Below, piece by piece: positions 61,231 through 64,000 of a stretch of DNA of 64,000 bases. The DNA lies in contig NZ_CP145886.1 in assembly GCF_038049935.1 (NCBI RefSeq), positions 4,015,001 through 4,079,000 of the forward strand. The letters run 5' to 3'. The position numbers were made by a program, and so were the translations under genes. Every line of letters starts with the position of its first letter. Position 1 is the first letter of the stretch. A model generated the notes under the pieces. That model saw only the letters and a list, made by a program, of their open reading frames with translations. It did no database searches and had not been told where the DNA came from. This DNA is from Rossellomorea sp. y25 (GTDB lineage: Bacteria > Bacillota > Bacilli > Bacillales > Bacillaceae_B).

Positions 61231-61264
61231 AATAAAAAACGCCCCGCCAAGGCAGGACGCTCCA
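61231..61264 (-). terminator. Terminator of the LysM-NlpC/P60 gene
   Basis: On the minus strand GCGTCCTGCC-TTGG-CGGGGCG forms a mostly paired stem followed by TTTTTT. Confidence 0.82.
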
Positions 61265-61269
61265 TAAAA

Positions 61270-62202
61270 TTAGTTAAATCGCTTATATCCGACAAACTTC
61301 GGATTCCAATACGTGTTGCTCAACTTGGAAATCGTCACACCGCTGTCTGAAGCGTGGATGAATTCTCCGTTTCCAAGGTAGATTCCCATGTGGCTGATGC
61401 CGGCTTTGTATGTATTCTCGAAGAATACCAGGTCGCCTGCTTTCGGGCTTGAGACGAAGGATGATTTGCTGTAATAGCCATCTGTGTTGGTGCGTGAAAT
61501 CGATTGTCCCGCTTGGTTGAATACATAGTAGATGAACCCGCTGCAGTCGAAGCCGGATGGTGATGTTCCGCCCCATGCGTATGGAGTTCCTACGTATTTT
61601 TTCGCAATGTCGACTACGTTTGAAGTAGGAGCAGGAGTTTGCGTTCCGCCGTCAGACGTTCCTTTAATAGAAAGTTTTTGACCGACGTAGATGTTATCGG
61701 AAGTTAATCCGTTCCATGACTTGATGGACGAAACACTTACATTATAGCGGACTGCGATGTGTGATAACGTGTCACCGGATTGGACCGTGTATGTACTTGA
61801 TCCCGTTGGGGCTGTCGGAGTCGTGCTTGTTCCCCCTGAAGAAACGATCAGCTTTTGACCAGGATAGATGACATCACTCTTCAAGTTGTTCCATGCTCTA
61901 AGTTCAGCCAGATACACATCGAATTTGACACCGATTTTTGACAGGTAATCACCTGATTGAACGGTATAAGTTTTGGCAGAAGTACTGGTTGGTGCTGATA
62001 CTTCAAGGACTTGGTTTACATAGATCATGTCGGAGCTCAGGTTATTCCAGCTCTTCAGGTTTGAAACAGATGTATCATATTTATAAGCAATCACCGAAAG
62101 GGAATCCCCTGATTGTACGCGGTAAGAAGCCGCTTCCGATGAATTGACAGCAACGGACGAAAGTAATGCAGCAGTAGTGAAGGCAATAATGGTTTTCTTC
62201 AA
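61270..62202 (-). CDS. LysM-NlpC/P60 D,L-endopeptidase (LytE/CwlS-like)
   Basis: 310 aa from a TTG start 8 nt after AAAGGAG. Signal peptide (about 1-24), three LysM repeats (about 26-70, 80-123, 138-181, each YxVQSGDxLSxIAxxY-like) separated by Ser/Thr/Pro linkers. A C-terminal NlpC/P60 domain follows, with Cys in PSGFDCSGFIYYVF, His in GISHMGIYLG and the third polar residue in GEFIHASDSG. It cleaves the D-Glu-mesoDAP bond in the wall. Family and domain count match LytE/CwlS; which one cannot be said. Confidence 0.93.
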   Translation of the reverse strand: MKKTIIAFTTAALLSSVAVNSSEAASYRVQSGDSLSVIAYKYDTSVSNLKSWNNLSSDMIYVNQVLEVSAPTSTSAKTYTVQSGDYLSKIGVKFDVYLAELRAWNNLKSDVIYPGQKLIVSSGGTSTTPTAPTGSSTYTVQSGDTLSHIAVRYNVSVSSIKSWNGLTSDNIYVGQKLSIKGTSDGGTQTPAPTSNVVDIAKKYVGTPYAWGGTSPSGFDCSGFIYYVFNQAGQSISRTNTDGYYSKSSFVSSPKAGDLVFFENTYKAGISHMGIYLGNGEFIHASDSGVTISKLSNTYWNPKFVGYKRFN

Positions 62203-62650
62203 AAAAATGTCTCCTTTATCGATAATGTCGAATTTTGTTGCTTGTCCATTATGGAGGAAGAAGACTGATATTTTAATAGGCTAAAATTCTTATATGAAGA
62301 AAAATAAGGAAGAAACCCCAGTATAATAAGGTTTAGTAATTTATGGTTCTATTACCATAATCGGTAACTAGATGCCGATCCGTGGCTATTACATATGTTT
62401 TTATAGGTGAATGTCCTTATTTCCCCAAATATCCGGTTCATCCCCTCCCTCACGCACTTTAGAAATTTATGGTTGCGCTTCCATCCTTGTAATGACCGCT
62501 TTGTAGGTCTTTACTCGCGATTCTTTCCCATCTCATTCACCCTCTCACCTTTCCTATGGACCAGTCGATCCCAGGCAATCCCTCCCTATTACCCACTCCC
62601 CGATTTCATCAAGAAAATTCTGAATGACAAGACGATTTTTATAGATTAAA
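62203..62650. other. 450-nt gene-free stretch between the cell-wall hydrolase and acyltransferase genes
   Basis: No supported gene. It contains a small hairpin TTATGGT/ACCATAA (62341-62360) and a TATAAT on the plus strand at about 62322. I looked for a ydaO-type c-di-AMP aptamer, common before wall-hydrolase genes, and did not see its conserved blocks. Confidence 0.5.
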
Positions 62651-63739
62651 ATGAATAGAATTTATATTTATGTAAACAAGGGGCGGGTTGGATTGGCGGA
62701 GAAAATTAGGCTGTCAAACTTTGAATCTCTCAGGGTACTGTCGATGGTCATGATCGTCTTGTTGCATTTCGGTACCTACGGATTTTCAAAATATATTTCG
62801 ATATCAGAGTTAAGCATGGTGAATCAATATCTATTCCATTTCATAAAGGTGCTTTGTATCGTTGGGGTCAATGTGTATGTCTTGATTAGCGGGTATTTTT
62901 TATGTAAGTCACAATTTAAGATGAGTAAAGCGTTCAGAGTCGTAAGGGAAACATTCATTTTCTCGGTTCTTATTTTTGCAGGACTGACCGTTTTACAATT
63001 AACGGATGGGTCCTATACCAGCTTCATCAGGTCGGTATTCCCGGTGTATCTGTCCACCTACTGGTTCATCACCGTGTACATCGTATTGTTCTTGCTTTCA
63101 CCTTATTTAAATATCTTGATCTATCAGCTCTCGAGGAAAGATTACGGAAAATTTCTCTTCTTATTATTTATGATCAATTGTGTATGGCAGTTCTTCCATC
63201 CGTTGGGAAGCTTCGGGGTGAACGGCGGCTATAGCATCGTGCATTTCATATTCCTATATTTTGTGGCAGGGTATTTACGGCAGCATGGACAGTTCCTGTC
63301 TTCCTTTAACAAGCACTATTATTTAAGCGTTTACATATTACTTGGGGCCGTTACGGCTTTGGTGATATTGCAAGCGTGGGAATTACCATTTAAGCTGTTG
63401 TCGTATAACTCACCTGTCATCGTGGCGATGTCACTTGCGCTATTCCTCTTCTTCTCGAAGCTTACGTTTGTATCAAGACCGATCAACTTCATATCGGGAT
63501 ATGTGTTGGGGGTTTACTTGATCCACGAGCATCCGTTGATCAGGCAGCGATTGTGGAATAACGTGATGGAATGGATGAGCACGGGGAATGAATCTTTATT
63601 GATTGTTCAATATCTTCTATTTGCAGTTGTAGTATTCGGAATTTGCCTGGGAATTTCGTACGGAGTTTATTCGATGATTAATTATAAGGCACTACTTAAG
63701 AAGAAGAAGCCAGTTGAAAAAGTGAAGATGGCCGGTTGA
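62651..63739 (+). CDS. Membrane acyltransferase, acyltransferase-3 family
   Basis: 362 aa maximum with about ten membrane segments. The ATG at 62651 has no ribosome-binding site; the TTG at 62693 follows AAGGGG and may be the true start, giving 348 aa. The catalytic His is in MIVLLHFGTY at the end of the first segment after NFESLRVLSM, as in OafA/WecH-like O-acetyltransferases. Conserved TYWFITVYIVLFLLSPYLN follows. Likely modifies a surface polysaccharide or wall polymer. Followed by a strong terminator. Confidence 0.85.
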   Translation: MNRIYIYVNKGRVGLAEKIRLSNFESLRVLSMVMIVLLHFGTYGFSKYISISELSMVNQYLFHFIKVLCIVGVNVYVLISGYFLCKSQFKMSKAFRVVRETFIFSVLIFAGLTVLQLTDGSYTSFIRSVFPVYLSTYWFITVYIVLFLLSPYLNILIYQLSRKDYGKFLFLLFMINCVWQFFHPLGSFGVNGGYSIVHFIFLYFVAGYLRQHGQFLSSFNKHYYLSVYILLGAVTALVILQAWELPFKLLSYNSPVIVAMSLALFLFFSKLTFVSRPINFISGYVLGVYLIHEHPLIRQRLWNNVMEWMSTGNESLLIVQYLLFAVVVFGICLGISYGVYSMINYKALLKKKKPVEKVKMAG

Positions 63740-63761
63740 TGGCATCCTTTAATATATGAAA

Positions 63762-63796
63762 GCACGCCAGCTTGCAAACAGCTGGCGTTTTTTTAT
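63762..63796 (+). terminator. Terminator of the acyltransferase gene
   Basis: ACGCCAGCT and AGCTGGCGT form a 9-bp stem followed by TTTTTTT. Confidence 0.92.
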
Positions 63797-63826
63797 TGGA
63801 ATTACTGACGAATTGTCCCAAAGTGG

Positions 63827-63869
63827 TTTACACTTAGAAAAAACAGGTAAATTTACATATAAGTGTAAA
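63827..63869. promoter_or_regulatory. Spaced inverted repeat upstream of the last gene
   Basis: TTTACACTTA (63827-63836) and TAAGTGTAAA (63860-63869) are perfect 10-bp inverted arms 23 bp apart, ending 18 nt before the TTG start. A repressor or activator site is plausible. Confidence 0.55.
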
Positions 63870-63887
63870 ATACTTAGGAGGGGTACT

Positions 63888-64000
63888 TTGGAAGCTTTAT
63901 TTTATTTGTTTAATATTCTTATTGCCGTTTATTTGTTTATCGACGCGAAAAAGCATAACAAAAATAAATGGTTATGGGCCATTTTGGGACTGATTTTCAG
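63888..64000 (+). CDS. Membrane protein, 5' part only
   Basis: TTG start 6 nt after AGGAGGGG, then EALFYLFNILIAVYLFIDAK, KHNKNKWLWAILGLIF and open to the window edge. One membrane segment, a basic loop and the start of a second are visible. This pattern occurs in small PLD-nuclease-N-like membrane proteins, but the fragment is too short for a family call. Confidence 0.6.
   Translation, partial: MEALFYLFNILIAVYLFIDAKKHNKNKWLWAILGLIF

Noticed and set aside
62203..62420. Possible c-di-AMP (ydaO) riboswitch before the LysM-NlpC/P60 gene
   Set aside because: None of the conserved ydaO blocks was found; only a small 7-bp hairpin is present.
1..64000. CRISPR arrays, tRNA or rRNA genes, prophage modules
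   Set aside because: No direct-repeat/spacer arrays of CRISPR type, no tRNA cloverleaf or rRNA sequence, and no phage structural genes were recognised. The phased 20-25 bp arrays have cores too short and spacers too short for CRISPR.

Overview
The window is chromosomal DNA from a motile, endospore-former-type Bacillaceae bacterium close to Bacillus/Rossellomorea. The evidence is low-to-moderate GC, strong AGGAGG ribosome-binding sites, frequent TTG/GTG starts, sigma-A, sigma-B and sigma-D promoters, an S-box riboswitch, Zur boxes, and the gene order of the B. subtilis secA-flagellar-comF region: ctpB, ftsX, ftsE, cccB, yvjA, prfB, secA, hpf, fliT, fliS, fliD, flaG, hag, csrA, fliW, yviE, flgL, flgK, flgN, flgM, yvyF, comFC, comFA, degV.

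Layout. 1-9.5 kb (minus strand) is an accessory block inside that order: partial ctpB; SAM-riboswitch-controlled metY-metX; a third transsulfuration-type PLP enzyme; a DUF302 protein; a TlpA-like thiol oxidoreductase with a membrane partner; a methyltransferase; and the Zur-controlled zinc-free ribosomal proteins RpmE2 and RpsN2. At 9.7-10.2 kb a c-di-GMP-I riboswitch precedes a small unknown protein. 10.3-23 kb is the division/secretion core: an M23 hydrolase activator with ftsX and ftsE, cccB, yvjA, prfB with its programmed +1 frameshift, secA, a SEC-C protein, a DUF1028 protein and hpf. 23.3-25.3 kb is an insertion between hpf and fliT holding a RAYT-type transposase with flanking palindromes, an orphan ABC permease and an MmcQ-like protein. 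25.4-39.3 kb is the flagellar/competence block.

The most striking locus is hag (29.1-30.6 kb). The flagellin reading frame is interrupted near its 3' end by two related group I introns, and a free-standing LAGLIDADG endonuclease gene converges on it. The second intron carries at its 5' end a duplicate coding sequence for the flagellin C-terminus, so splicing of intron 2 would only choose between two C-termini.

39.5-64 kb is mixed: an EamA transporter; murB; a gene remnant and a small ORF; an HTH-TPR (RRNPP-like) regulator beside a tandem ~267-bp repeat; ppaC; a dctB/dctS/dctR sensory system next to a TAXI-type TRAP transporter; two SDR proteins; a PBP3-type penicillin-binding protein; trhO; an MFS permease; a LysM-NlpC/P60 hydrolase; an acyltransferase; and the start of a membrane protein.

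Two families of short dispersed elements recur: GAGGTCCGTCCCTC (14 copies) and GTGCCAGGCAC-type palindromes. Three intergenic arrays carry a short core motif at exact 20- or 25-bp spacing. All identifications were made by reading the sequence; no database search was run.
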